Source: Indibacter alkaliphilus LW1 (lineage in GTDB: Bacteria; Bacteroidota; Bacteroidia; Cytophagales; Cyclobacteriaceae). From it: 39,925 nt of DNA. Positions 14,948 to 23,463 of this stretch are shown here, in pieces. The translations under genes and the position numbers were made by a program. Under the pieces are notes generated by a model. It did not search any database, was not told the origin of the DNA, and worked only from the letters and a program-made list of their open reading frames with translations. The stretch is taken from positions 1-39,925 of the forward strand of contig NZ_ALWO02000026.1 of NCBI RefSeq assembly GCF_000295935.2, given 5' to 3'. The first letter of the stretch is position 1, and each line of letters begins with the position of its first letter.

Positions 14948-17932
14948 ATGAGAAATTATTTACAAAAATTGAAAGCATTGATGCTGGTAACCGTACTGAC
15001 TCTGTTCAGTATTGCAGCGGCAAATGCACAAGGCAGGGAGATTTCAGGTACAGTCCTGGATACTTCCTTTGGAGATCCTCTTCCGGGAGTAACAGTCCTG
15101 GTAAAAGGAACCACAAGAGGTACCACAACAGATCTAGATGGAAAGTACACTATAAGTGTGCAGCCAGGAGATCAAGTGTTGGTTTTTTCATTCGTTGGAT
15201 TTACCCCACAGGAAGTAACTATTGGCAACCAATCAACAATCAATATTGAATTGGATGAAGATATTCAAAGCCTTCAAGAGGCTGTGGTTATCGGTTACGG
15301 TACACAGGATAAAAAGGAAATTACATCAGCTGTTGCCTCTGTTGGTTCGGAGCAGTTTAACCGCGGTAACTTCCCTAATCCAGCACAATTGCTTCAAGGT
15401 AAAGTTGCAGGTCTTTCTGTAACAAGACCAGGAGGTAACCCAAACCAGCAACCTACTATTCGTTTGAGAGGTATTTCTTCTTTTGGTGCTTCGCAGTCTC
15501 CTCTAATTGTATTGGATGGAGTGATCGGTGCATCCATAGATGCGGTTGACCCAAATGATATCGAGACTTTTGACGTATTGAAAGATGCTTCTGCGGCAGC
15601 GATCTACGGTACAAGAGGTGCTGCTGGTGTGATTTTGATCACTACCAAAAAAGGAGCTACCAAAAAAGGAATATCTTCTGTGACAATCAATACATTTGGT
15701 ACAGCTGAGGCTCCGACCAATTTGATCCCGGTCCTTTCTCCTGAAGAATTTGTTGCAAGAGGTGGAACCAACTTTGGTGCGCAAACAGATTGGAGAGATC
15801 AGGTATTGCAAACTGCCTACAACGGTACAGTAAATGCCTCTATAACCGGTGGTTTTGAAAACACTTCTTACTTGGCTTCTGTCAACTACCGTAATAATGA
15901 CGGTATTGTCCAAAATACCAATAGAGAAACTTTGAACACAAGATTCAATTTAAGTCATGGAGCGCTCAACAATAGATTAAGATTGAATATGAATCTGGCC
16001 TATACCACTACTGATGGGACAAATGTCAATGCAGAAGCAGTGAGATACGCAACCATATACAATCCTACGGCGCCTGTTTTTGAAAACACCGAAGCTGCAC
16101 AAAGAGATTTTGGAGGTTATTTCCAAAGACCATTGTTTGATTTCTACAACCCTGTTGCCTTAATCAATCAGCAACGTTTTACCAACGAGCAAAGAGCTGC
16201 AATTTATTCTTTCAGAGCAGACTTTGACCTCAATGATAAGTGGACGCTTTCTTCACAATTCTCGCAAGATAGGTTTACGGACCTAGCGACTCAGTTTTAT
16301 TCCAGACAGGATTTTGAAACCGGTTTTGGTAGAAACGGTCAAGCTGGTCAGAATCTGTTTGACAGGACTACTTCCATCTGGAATGGTACCATCCGTTTCG
16401 AAGATGAAATTGCAGATAGGTTGAATTTCACTTTCCTTGCAGGTGGTGAAACACAGATTTTCGAAGAAAGAGGAATGAACGCTTCTACAACAAGGTTCTT
16501 ATTTGATCAAGGGCCAAACAACTTGGGAGCAGGTGGTTTGAGATTAGGTCCTGGTACAGGAATGGATTCATTTGCAACAAGAGCAATTTTGAACTCTTTG
16601 TTCGGTAGAGCTAATTTCAACTATGCCAATACTTATTTCCTATCTGCATCAGTAAGAGCAGAAACTTATTCTGGATTTGGTAGAGAAAATCAAACAGGTT
16701 TATTCCCTGCTGTAAGTGCAGGTGCCGATCTGACCCAGGTTTTTGACATGGGAATCTTCAGCCAATTCAAAGCAAGAACATCCTTTGGTGTGGTAGGTCA
16801 GTTACCTCCATCTCCAACATTGGCCTTGGGTATCTACGGAAATGGTAACAGAATTCCGTTGGACCCCACAGATCCAAACTCTGTATTTGTAGGGATTAAT
16901 CAGATCGCCAACCCTAACCCTCAGTTGAGATGGGAAACGACCAGAGAATTTACCGTTGGTGTTGACTTTGGATTGATGCAAGGAAAAATCACCGGTCAGG
17001 TTGATTACTATCAGAGAACTATCTCAGATTTGATTTTCAATACAGAGGTACCTGTAGGAGCTCCTAATGAATTCCTTCCAGGAAACTTTTATACAGCCAC
17101 CAATATTTGGGCAAATATAGGTGATCTGACCTCAGGAGGTTTGGAATTCTTGGCAAGTGTCAATGATCTGAAGTTAGGCCCTGTTTCTTGGACACCAACT
17201 GTGAACTTCACCATTTACCAAAGAACAAGGATAGAAAATATTGGAATAGGTTCTATTCAGCTTCCTGAAATCCGTCAAGGTATCCCTGGATCTCCAGGAC
17301 AGAATAACAACCCTATCGTATGGAACAGGGAAGGAGAAAGAATCGGTGATTTCTATGGTCCAAGAATGGAAGGATTGACTGATGGAGGAGAATATATTCT
17401 TTCAGGAGAAAATCCGGATCAGTTTGAAAGATTGGGTAACGGTCTTCCGATAGGTGATTTTGGTTTCTCTAACACCTTTATTTATGGGAACTGGGATCTG
17501 AATTTCTTAGCTCGAGGTAGTTGGGGACATATGATCTACAATTCATTCAGGGGCTTCTACGAAAATGCAGACGGAGCTTCAAATACTTGGAATTCTGTGG
17601 TAACCCGAAACACTCCGACCAATCCTTTGGTTACATCTACACCTACTTTCTCAGATTTGTACTTGGAGAGAGGAGATTTTATCCGATTGGATAACTTGCA
17701 GTTAGGGTATAATTTCCCTACTACATCTGCATCAATCAGCAACCTAAGGTTCTATGGTGGTGTGCAGAATCTGATTACCTTCACCCAGTTTACAGGTGTA
17801 GACCCTGAAGTTAGGTGGACGGATACAGAAGATGTGTTAAACCCTAATCCATTGGCTCCGGGTATAGAAAGAAGAAATACTTACTTCTTACCAAGAATCT
17901 GGACTTTGGGATTGACACTAACATTTAAATAA
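14948..17932 (+). CDS. SusC/RagA family TonB-linked outer-membrane protein
   Basis: 994 residues. The signal peptide ends at ANAQG (about 28). The CarboxypepD_reg-like domain has GREISGTVLDTSFGDPLPGV (29-48) and DLDGKYTI. The SusC signature and plug follow: VVIGYGTQDKKEITSAV (112-128), LLQGKVAGLSV, IRLRGISSFGASQSPLIVLD, and the typical DVLKDASAAAIYGTRGAAGV (209-228). The remainder is a 22-strand-type barrel with a final TLGLTLTFK. It forms the transport channel of a SusCD pair with the gene 19 bp downstream. No glycosidase, sulfatase or peptidase lies between here and the FG-GAP genes, so the substrate cannot be read from the context. Expression probably depends on the promoter near 14807 and the leader hairpin. 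Confidence 0.95.
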   Translation: MRNYLQKLKALMLVTVLTLFSIAAANAQGREISGTVLDTSFGDPLPGVTVLVKGTTRGTTTDLDGKYTISVQPGDQVLVFSFVGFTPQEVTIGNQSTINIELDEDIQSLQEAVVIGYGTQDKKEITSAVASVGSEQFNRGNFPNPAQLLQGKVAGLSVTRPGGNPNQQPTIRLRGISSFGASQSPLIVLDGVIGASIDAVDPNDIETFDVLKDASAAAIYGTRGAAGVILITTKKGATKKGISSVTINTFGTAEAPTNLIPVLSPEEFVARGGTNFGAQTDWRDQVLQTAYNGTVNASITGGFENTSYLASVNYRNNDGIVQNTNRETLNTRFNLSHGALNNRLRLNMNLAYTTTDGTNVNAEAVRYATIYNPTAPVFENTEAAQRDFGGYFQRPLFDFYNPVALINQQRFTNEQRAAIYSFRADFDLNDKWTLSSQFSQDRFTDLATQFYSRQDFETGFGRNGQAGQNLFDRTTSIWNGTIRFEDEIADRLNFTFLAGGETQIFEERGMNASTTRFLFDQGPNNLGAGGLRLGPGTGMDSFATRAILNSLFGRANFNYANTYFLSASVRAETYSGFGRENQTGLFPAVSAGADLTQVFDMGIFSQFKARTSFGVVGQLPPSPTLALGIYGNGNRIPLDPTDPNSVFVGINQIANPNPQLRWETTREFTVGVDFGLMQGKITGQVDYYQRTISDLIFNTEVPVGAPNEFLPGNFYTATNIWANIGDLTSGGLEFLASVNDLKLGPVSWTPTVNFTIYQRTRIENIGIGSIQLPEIRQGIPGSPGQNNNPIVWNREGERIGDFYGPRMEGLTDGGEYILSGENPDQFERLGNGLPIGDFGFSNTFIYGNWDLNFLARGSWGHMIYNSFRGFYENADGASNTWNSVVTRNTPTNPLVTSTPTFSDLYLERGDFIRLDNLQLGYNFPTTSASISNLRFYGGVQNLITFTQFTGVDPEVRWTDTEDVLNPNPLAPGIERRNTYFLPRIWTLGLTLTFK

Positions 17933-17951
17933 CATAAACTCAAAAATAAAT

Positions 17952-19454
17952 ATGTTACGATCAATTAAAACAGTATTAATGGGAGGCCTGGTGGCAGTAA
18001 CCATGGGGTCTTGTTGGGAATTGGAGCAGGAGGTACTTTCGGGTATCACACAGGAGGAGTTGGAAGCTAACGTTACTCCCGAACTGATCGAAGTACTCAA
18101 GCAATCTGCATACGGTGCAGTGGTAGCCAGTGGCCAAGGAGGATTTGGTTCACATGGTGGATATTATTCAGTGCAGGAAGTCACTTCTGACGAACTTTCT
18201 ATTCCTCAAAAAGGGGCTGACTGGGAAGATGGTGGTATATGGCTTAGAGCGCATAGGCATACTTGGTTGTCTGTGGATGGTCCTCTGAACGGTACTTGGC
18301 AATATGGATTCAGAATAGTAGCAGAGTCTAACCTGCTTTTGCAGCAATACCCTGATCTGGATGAGTTAGCAGCTGAACTGAGAGTGCTCAGAGCATTTGG
18401 ATATTTGTTGTTGATTGACAACTTTGGTAATGTACCCATTATCCGTGAGACTGATAGAGGTGGTAGTCCTGCTCAAAATACTAGACAGGAAGTATTTGAA
18501 TTTATTGAATCCTCAATCCTGGAAAATGTTGATATGTTGACTAGGGAAAACACACGGACCAATCTCAATTATTGGACTGCGCACATGGTTTTGGCCAAAT
18601 TGTATTTAAATGCTGAAGTCTATACGGGTACACCTAGGTGGGCAGAAGCAGAAGCTGTCTTAGATGTAATTATCAATGAAGGTCCATATAGTCTTGCCCC
18701 TAATTTCTTTGCTAATTTTGCTACGAACAATTCCAATTCACCGGAGAATATGTTCACGGTTCCTTACGATGCTAACAATGCCGAAGGTTTTAATATTCAT
18801 CAGATGACCTTTCATTATTCCAATCAGCTGACCTTCGAATTGCAGGAACAGCCTTGGAATGGTTATGCAGCTTTGGAAGAGTTTTACAACAGTTTTGAGG
18901 ATGATGATACCAGAAAAGCGTCTCTAAGAGAGGGACCACAATTTGCATCTGATGGTGTAACACCTTTGGTGGATGATGCCTTTGATGGAGACCCTGATGG
19001 ACCGGAAATCAACTTCACTCCCAACATCAATGAATTGGCTCCAAATGCCTTCCGTCAGGCAGGTACTAGGGTTGGAAAGTTTGAAATCGCTATGGGTGCT
19101 GCACCTAACCTAAACAATGACTTTCCTATCTACAGATATTCAGATGTCTTGTTGATGAAAGCTGAAGCAGCTTGGAGGCAAGGAAATAACAGTGTGGCAT
19201 TGCAATATGTCAACATGGTTAGAGAAAGGGCCAATGTTTCTTTGTTATCTTCAGTGGATGCCAATGTTCTGTTAGCTGAAAGAGGTAGAGAATTGTTTGC
19301 AGAAGGGCACAGAAGATCTGATCTGATCAGATTTGGAAGGTTCAATGATGCTTGGTGGGAAAAAGCAGCGTCACCTGCTTTCAGAAATATTTTCCCTATC
19401 CCGGAAAACCAGCTTCAAGCAAATCCTAATTTGTCTCAAAATCCTGGTTACTAA
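17952..19454 (+). CDS. RagB/SusD family surface lipoprotein
   Basis: 500 residues. Lipoprotein signal with Cys21 (VTMGSC). SusD features are the N-terminal helical TPR-like region with LRVLRAFGYLLLIDNFGNVP (about 144-163, the conserved R-A-x-x-Y-x-x-L-x-x-x-F-G-x-V-P motif), YSDVLLMKAEAAWRQGN (about 396-412) and the C-terminal family ending RGRELFAEGHRRSDLIRFGR, then IFPIPENQLQANPNLSQNPGY. It acts as the surface lid and ligand-binding partner of the SusC protein, 19 bp downstream of it. A strong terminator-like hairpin follows, so susCD can be expressed at a higher level than the FG-GAP genes behind it. Confidence 0.95.
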   Translation: MLRSIKTVLMGGLVAVTMGSCWELEQEVLSGITQEELEANVTPELIEVLKQSAYGAVVASGQGGFGSHGGYYSVQEVTSDELSIPQKGADWEDGGIWLRAHRHTWLSVDGPLNGTWQYGFRIVAESNLLLQQYPDLDELAAELRVLRAFGYLLLIDNFGNVPIIRETDRGGSPAQNTRQEVFEFIESSILENVDMLTRENTRTNLNYWTAHMVLAKLYLNAEVYTGTPRWAEAEAVLDVIINEGPYSLAPNFFANFATNNSNSPENMFTVPYDANNAEGFNIHQMTFHYSNQLTFELQEQPWNGYAALEEFYNSFEDDDTRKASLREGPQFASDGVTPLVDDAFDGDPDGPEINFTPNINELAPNAFRQAGTRVGKFEIAMGAAPNLNNDFPIYRYSDVLLMKAEAAWRQGNNSVALQYVNMVRERANVSLLSSVDANVLLAERGRELFAEGHRRSDLIRFGRFNDAWWEKAASPAFRNIFPIPENQLQANPNLSQNPGY

Positions 19455-19481
19455 TCAGGTTGACAATAAATAATTTTCTAG

Positions 19482-19510
19482 AAGAAGTGCACATTTGTGC
19501 ACTTCTTTTT
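19482..19510 (+). terminator. intrinsic terminator or attenuator after susD
   Basis: AAGAAGTGCAC (19482-19492) pairs perfectly with GTGCACTTCTT (19497-19507) around a 4-nt loop, followed by TTT. With 11 bp and no mismatch it is the strongest hairpin of the locus. The next gene starts 52 bp later on the same strand, so read-through may set the ratio of susCD to the FG-GAP genes. Confidence 0.75.
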
Positions 19511-19561
19511 GATTTATAGATAGCTTGGAAATAATTTAGTCAAATCAAACACCCAAAAGAC

Positions 19562-22500
19562 TTGAGATTACCATTCTCCATATTAATTCTCTTTTTAAGC
19601 TTCTTGAACTCTTGCACCAAAGATGCGGCGGAAGAGACTAAGCTCTTCGAATTGATGCCCAAAGGTCATACAGGTATCAACTTTAGCAATGAGCTGAATT
19701 ATACCGAGCAGATCAATCCATATACTTTTAGAAACTTTTACAATGGTGCCGGGGTGGCATTGGGAGACATCAATAATGATGGGCTTATAGATATTTTTTT
19801 GGCAGGCAATCAAAATGAAAACAAGCTTTACCTGAACAAAGGGAATTTTGTTTTTGAAGATATTACGGAAAAGGCCGGATTGGCAGTTCCAGGAATCTGG
19901 TCCACAGGCGTTTCTATGGCAGATGTCAATGGAGATGGTTTGCTTGACATTTACATTTGTAAGTCAGGTCCTTTGGTAGGAGGAGAGAGACACAATTCGC
20001 TTTATATCAATAATGGTGATTTGACTTTTACAGAAATGGCCAAGGAATTTGGCATTGCAGATGAAGGGCTTTCCCAACATGCCGTGTTTTTTGATTTTGA
20101 TAAAGATGGAGACTTGGACATGTATCTGCTCAATAACTCAGCAAGGTCCATAGGTGCCAATGACCTCAGGACCGGACAAAGGGAGCTGAGAGACCCACTT
20201 GGAGGAAACAAGCTCTACAGAAATGATGGTGGTTTTTTTACTGATGTCAGTGAAGAAGCGGGGATCTACGGATCTGCTATAGGTTATGGACTTGGAGTAA
20301 CAGTTGCCGATATCAACAAAGATGGCTGGCCTGATCTTTATGTTTCCAATGATTTTTTTGAAAAGGACTACCTCTATATCAACAATCAGGACGGTACATT
20401 TACAGAAGCCTTGGAAGATATGATGACTGAGATCAGCATGGGTTCCATGGGTGCTGACATTGCCGATCTTGACAATGATGGGTGGCTGGATATTTTTGTC
20501 ACGGAAATGCTACCGGCCAAACTGGAACGGGTAAAAACCAAAACTCCTTTCGAAGAATGGGATAAGTACCAAGCCAATGTCAAAGCCGGCTATTTCCATC
20601 AGTTTACCAGAAATACCCTGCAACGAAATCTTGGCTTTAAGCCAGGGTCTGATCAGGTACATTTTTCCGAAATAGCAAGATATGCAGGAGTGCACGCCAC
20701 AGATTGGTCGTGGGGGGCTTTGATTTTTGATATGGATAATGATGGCTATAAGGATATTTTTGTGGCCAATGGAATTGTCAAGGACCTGACGGATTTTGAT
20801 TTTGTGGACTATTATGTGCACAATCAAAGTCAGATTGCACAAAACAGAAAGGATTCCACATTGATAATCAGTATGATAGATGCTTTTCCATCTGTTCCAC
20901 AAAGAAATTTCTTCTTCAAAAATCATGGAACTTTCCGGTTTTCTGATGTGGCTTCGGAAATTGGTATGGATCAGCTTACATTTTCTACTGGGGCTGCCTA
21001 TGCGGATTTGGACAATGACGGTGATCTTGATCTAGTCATCAACAACCTGAATGGAGAAGTTTTTATTTTCAAAAACAACAGCAGTGAAAAATTGGGAAAT
21101 CATTTTTTACAATTGGATCTGGGGAATCATTTTGGAGCGCAGGTTAGCCTCTATGCGGGTGATAAATTCTGGTTTGCAGAGCACAATCCGGTAAGAGGCT
21201 ACATGTCTTCTGTAGATCCCAGGTTGCACTTTGGACTGGGAAAGGTGGATGCCTTGGACTCAGTCCGCATCCTATGGCCAAATGGGCGTCAGCAAGTTTT
21301 GGTAAATCCTTCTCTTGATACCTTGCTGACTTTGAGCCCCGAAGCCAATAGAACTCCATTTGATTACAAAAGAGAGCCTATGGATATTTTAATGGAAGAG
21401 GTAAATATTAAATTCCCATGGAGGCATCAGGAAAGTGATTTTATAGATTTTGATAGAGACAGGTTGAGGTTTCACATGATTTCCAATGAAGGGCCAAAAC
21501 CGGCAGTGGGTGACATCAATGGGGATGGGCTGGATGATGTATTTATGCCAGGAGCAAGAGGCCAAGCTTCAGCTTTAGTTGTTCAGCAGCAGGATGCTTC
21601 TTTTGCAGTTTCAATGTTGTTTGAGGAGGATCAATTGGCCGAAGATGTGGAGGCTTTGTTCTTCGATGCAAATAATGACGGCCACCTGGATCTGTATGTG
21701 GTCAGTGGCGGTCTGGAATTTGGGAATAAGAACCCGAATTACCAAGACCGACTTTATCTCAACGATGGGAGAGGTTATTTTGAGAAATCATCCTCTGCAC
21801 TTCCCACAGATCTTACCAGTTCGGCTTTTGTGCGGGCCATTGATTATGATGGGGATGGGTTTTTGGATCTGCTTGTTGGGGAAAGGAATATCCCCTTTGC
21901 CTATGGATTGCCAGGAAGTTTGAAAATATTGCGCAATCAAGGAGATGGGACATTTGAAAAAATCGAACTTCCAGAATTTAAGGATTTAGGATTATTGACA
22001 GATGCTGCAGTATATGATCTTGACGGAGATGGCCAGGATGAAATCATCATTGTTGGGGAGTGGATGCCTATCAAAGTTTTTAAAAAACAAGAAAAAGGAT
22101 TTAAGGATATGTCGGTCGAAATGGGCTTTGAACCTTTGGCAGGACTTTGGAAGACTGTCCGCATCATCCAAGAGGAAGAAAATGGTATCAGTTTACTTTT
22201 CGGGAATGTAGGAACCAACACCAGGTTAAAAGCCTGTATTGAGGAGCCTCTCCGCATGTACGTAAATGATTTCGATAGAAACGGAAGTGTAGAGCAGATT
22301 CTCACCGTATATGAAAATGGGCAGTCTTATCCATTGGTCCTGAAGCAGGCCCTCTTGAAGCAACTTCCTGGTTTGCGGAAGCAGCTTTTGGATTACGATA
22401 CCTATAAGGATAAAAAAATAGAGGATTTATTTTCGAAGGAAATACTGGAAAGCAGTCTTGTTTTGGAAGTGGAAACTCTGGAATCGGCAGTTTACAGAAA

Positions 22501-22864
22501 GATAGGAAATGCTACCTTTGTCCGGGAGGAAATGCCTCAAGAACTGCAATATTCCCCTATTTATGCGGCTTTTGGAGGCAGGGCTTCGGCTGGAGCACCC
22601 TACCTTTTGCTGGGAGGAAATCAAAGCAGGATAAAACCTGAATTAGGGATTAATATGGGTAGCTTTGGCTGGTATTTGGCTCGAAATAAGGGAGTGGCTT
22701 TCAATTTGATACCTGCGGCAAAGTCTGGCTTTTACGTGCCTGGTGAAATCAGGGATATTCAAAAAGTCAAGACCGCAAGAGGCTATCTTCTTATGGTGAG
22801 TCGCAACAATGATTCGCCACAGTGGTATAAAATGAGTGATGATAAAGGAGAGAAAATCCCATGA
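19562..22864 (+). CDS. FG-GAP/VCBS-repeat lipoprotein with ASPIC/UnbV domain, copy 1
   Basis: 1,100 residues, apparent TTG start chosen because it gives a complete lipoprotein signal (lipobox LNSC, Cys18). Seven or more calcium-binding FG-GAP loops occupy the N-terminal half: DINNDGLIDIF, DVNGDGLLDIY, DFDKDGDLDMY, DINKDGWPDLY, DLDNDGWLDIF, DMDNDGYKDIF and DLDNDGDLDLV. An ASPIC/UnbV (CRTAC1-like) module follows (about 515-590, ending VRILWPNGRQQVL). A second beta-propeller has DINGDGLDDVF, DANNDGHLDLY, DYDGDGFLDLL and DLDGDGQDEII. It is probably a surface-anchored double beta-propeller for binding rather than catalysis. It overlaps the next gene by ATGA and has two close paralogs downstream. 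The substrate is unknown. Confidence 0.85.
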   Translation: MRLPFSILILFLSFLNSCTKDAAEETKLFELMPKGHTGINFSNELNYTEQINPYTFRNFYNGAGVALGDINNDGLIDIFLAGNQNENKLYLNKGNFVFEDITEKAGLAVPGIWSTGVSMADVNGDGLLDIYICKSGPLVGGERHNSLYINNGDLTFTEMAKEFGIADEGLSQHAVFFDFDKDGDLDMYLLNNSARSIGANDLRTGQRELRDPLGGNKLYRNDGGFFTDVSEEAGIYGSAIGYGLGVTVADINKDGWPDLYVSNDFFEKDYLYINNQDGTFTEALEDMMTEISMGSMGADIADLDNDGWLDIFVTEMLPAKLERVKTKTPFEEWDKYQANVKAGYFHQFTRNTLQRNLGFKPGSDQVHFSEIARYAGVHATDWSWGALIFDMDNDGYKDIFVANGIVKDLTDFDFVDYYVHNQSQIAQNRKDSTLIISMIDAFPSVPQRNFFFKNHGTFRFSDVASEIGMDQLTFSTGAAYADLDNDGDLDLVINNLNGEVFIFKNNSSEKLGNHFLQLDLGNHFGAQVSLYAGDKFWFAEHNPVRGYMSSVDPRLHFGLGKVDALDSVRILWPNGRQQVLVNPSLDTLLTLSPEANRTPFDYKREPMDILMEEVNIKFPWRHQESDFIDFDRDRLRFHMISNEGPKPAVGDINGDGLDDVFMPGARGQASALVVQQQDASFAVSMLFEEDQLAEDVEALFFDANNDGHLDLYVVSGGLEFGNKNPNYQDRLYLNDGRGYFEKSSSALPTDLTSSAFVRAIDYDGDGFLDLLVGERNIPFAYGLPGSLKILRNQGDGTFEKIELPEFKDLGLLTDAAVYDLDGDGQDEIIIVGEWMPIKVFKKQEKGFKDMSVEMGFEPLAGLWKTVRIIQEEENGISLLFGNVGTNTRLKACIEEPLRMYVNDFDRNGSVEQILTVYENGQSYPLVLKQALLKQLPGLRKQLLDYDTYKDKKIEDLFSKEILESSLVLEVETLESAVYRKIGNATFVREEMPQELQYSPIYAAFGGRASAGAPYLLLGGNQSRIKPELGINMGSFGWYLARNKGVAFNLIPAAKSGFYVPGEIRDIQKVKTARGYLLMVSRNNDSPQWYKMSDDKGEKIP

Positions 22865-23463
22865 GTAATAAAAGCAGTATGAGTAAAATGTTTTATGGTT
22901 TGGCCCTATGGAGCTTGTTTTTCGCATGTCAGCCCAAAACTGAATTTGACAAAGTCAAAGAAAGGGAGCTCAAATCCGGAAAAGTAGTTGAAGAGCTGTT
23001 TTTGGATCTGAGCTTTGGAATGGGCAGGAAGGACTTCTTTGGGACATGTTGGGAATGGAACAAAAAGGGAGTGCTGACCAATGGAGCTCACTATTTGATG
23101 GTTTTGTACAAGCCTGAAGTACCGTCCGGGAAAGAAGTGAATATGCATTTTTACCCTTCTTTTGAAGACAACAAACTCTACTTTATGCCAATGGAATTCA
23201 GTTATCCGGCCTGGTTTCCTGGGAATGAAGAATATACAGTTGAAAAATTGATGGAAGATGTGATGGGCCTGTTGGAAAATTGGTATGGAGAGGGATTCTT
23301 TGAAGTCACAAACAAAAATAAAACTGTTAGAGCAATGGTCAGAGTTGATGGAAATAGGCTGATCCGGGTATTTAAAAAAGACATTACTAATGTAAGGGTA
23401 GAAATCCTAGACCTCAGGGTCAAAGATTTGTCCGATATGATTCAAAAAGATGATGAAGCTTAA
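22861..23463 (+). CDS. putative lipoprotein between two FG-GAP genes
   Basis: 200 residues with no recognised domain. An N-terminal hydrophobic segment ends at FFAC (Cys23), so it is a likely lipoprotein; an internal Met at residue 7 is an alternative start closer to the hydrophobic core. The mature part has a W/F-rich beta-type middle (FFGTCWEWNKKGVLTNGAHY, 50-69) and YPAWFPGNEEYTVEKLMEDV, then a basic strand-rich end. The start overlaps the preceding gene by ATGA, and the 3' end overlaps the next gene by 14 bp, so it is locked into the FG-GAP operon. It is the only non-propeller gene among the three copies and may be an accessory subunit. Confidence 0.75.
   Translation: MSNKSSMSKMFYGLALWSLFFACQPKTEFDKVKERELKSGKVVEELFLDLSFGMGRKDFFGTCWEWNKKGVLTNGAHYLMVLYKPEVPSGKEVNMHFYPSFEDNKLYFMPMEFSYPAWFPGNEEYTVEKLMEDVMGLLENWYGEGFFEVTNKNKTVRAMVRVDGNRLIRVFKKDITNVRVEILDLRVKDLSDMIQKDDEA

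Noticed and set aside
19562-19564. TTG start of FG-GAP copy 1 as a possible wrong start or truncated gene
   Set aside because: The frame gives a full lipoprotein signal directly from this TTG, matching the N-termini of copies 2 and 3, so the gene is complete.
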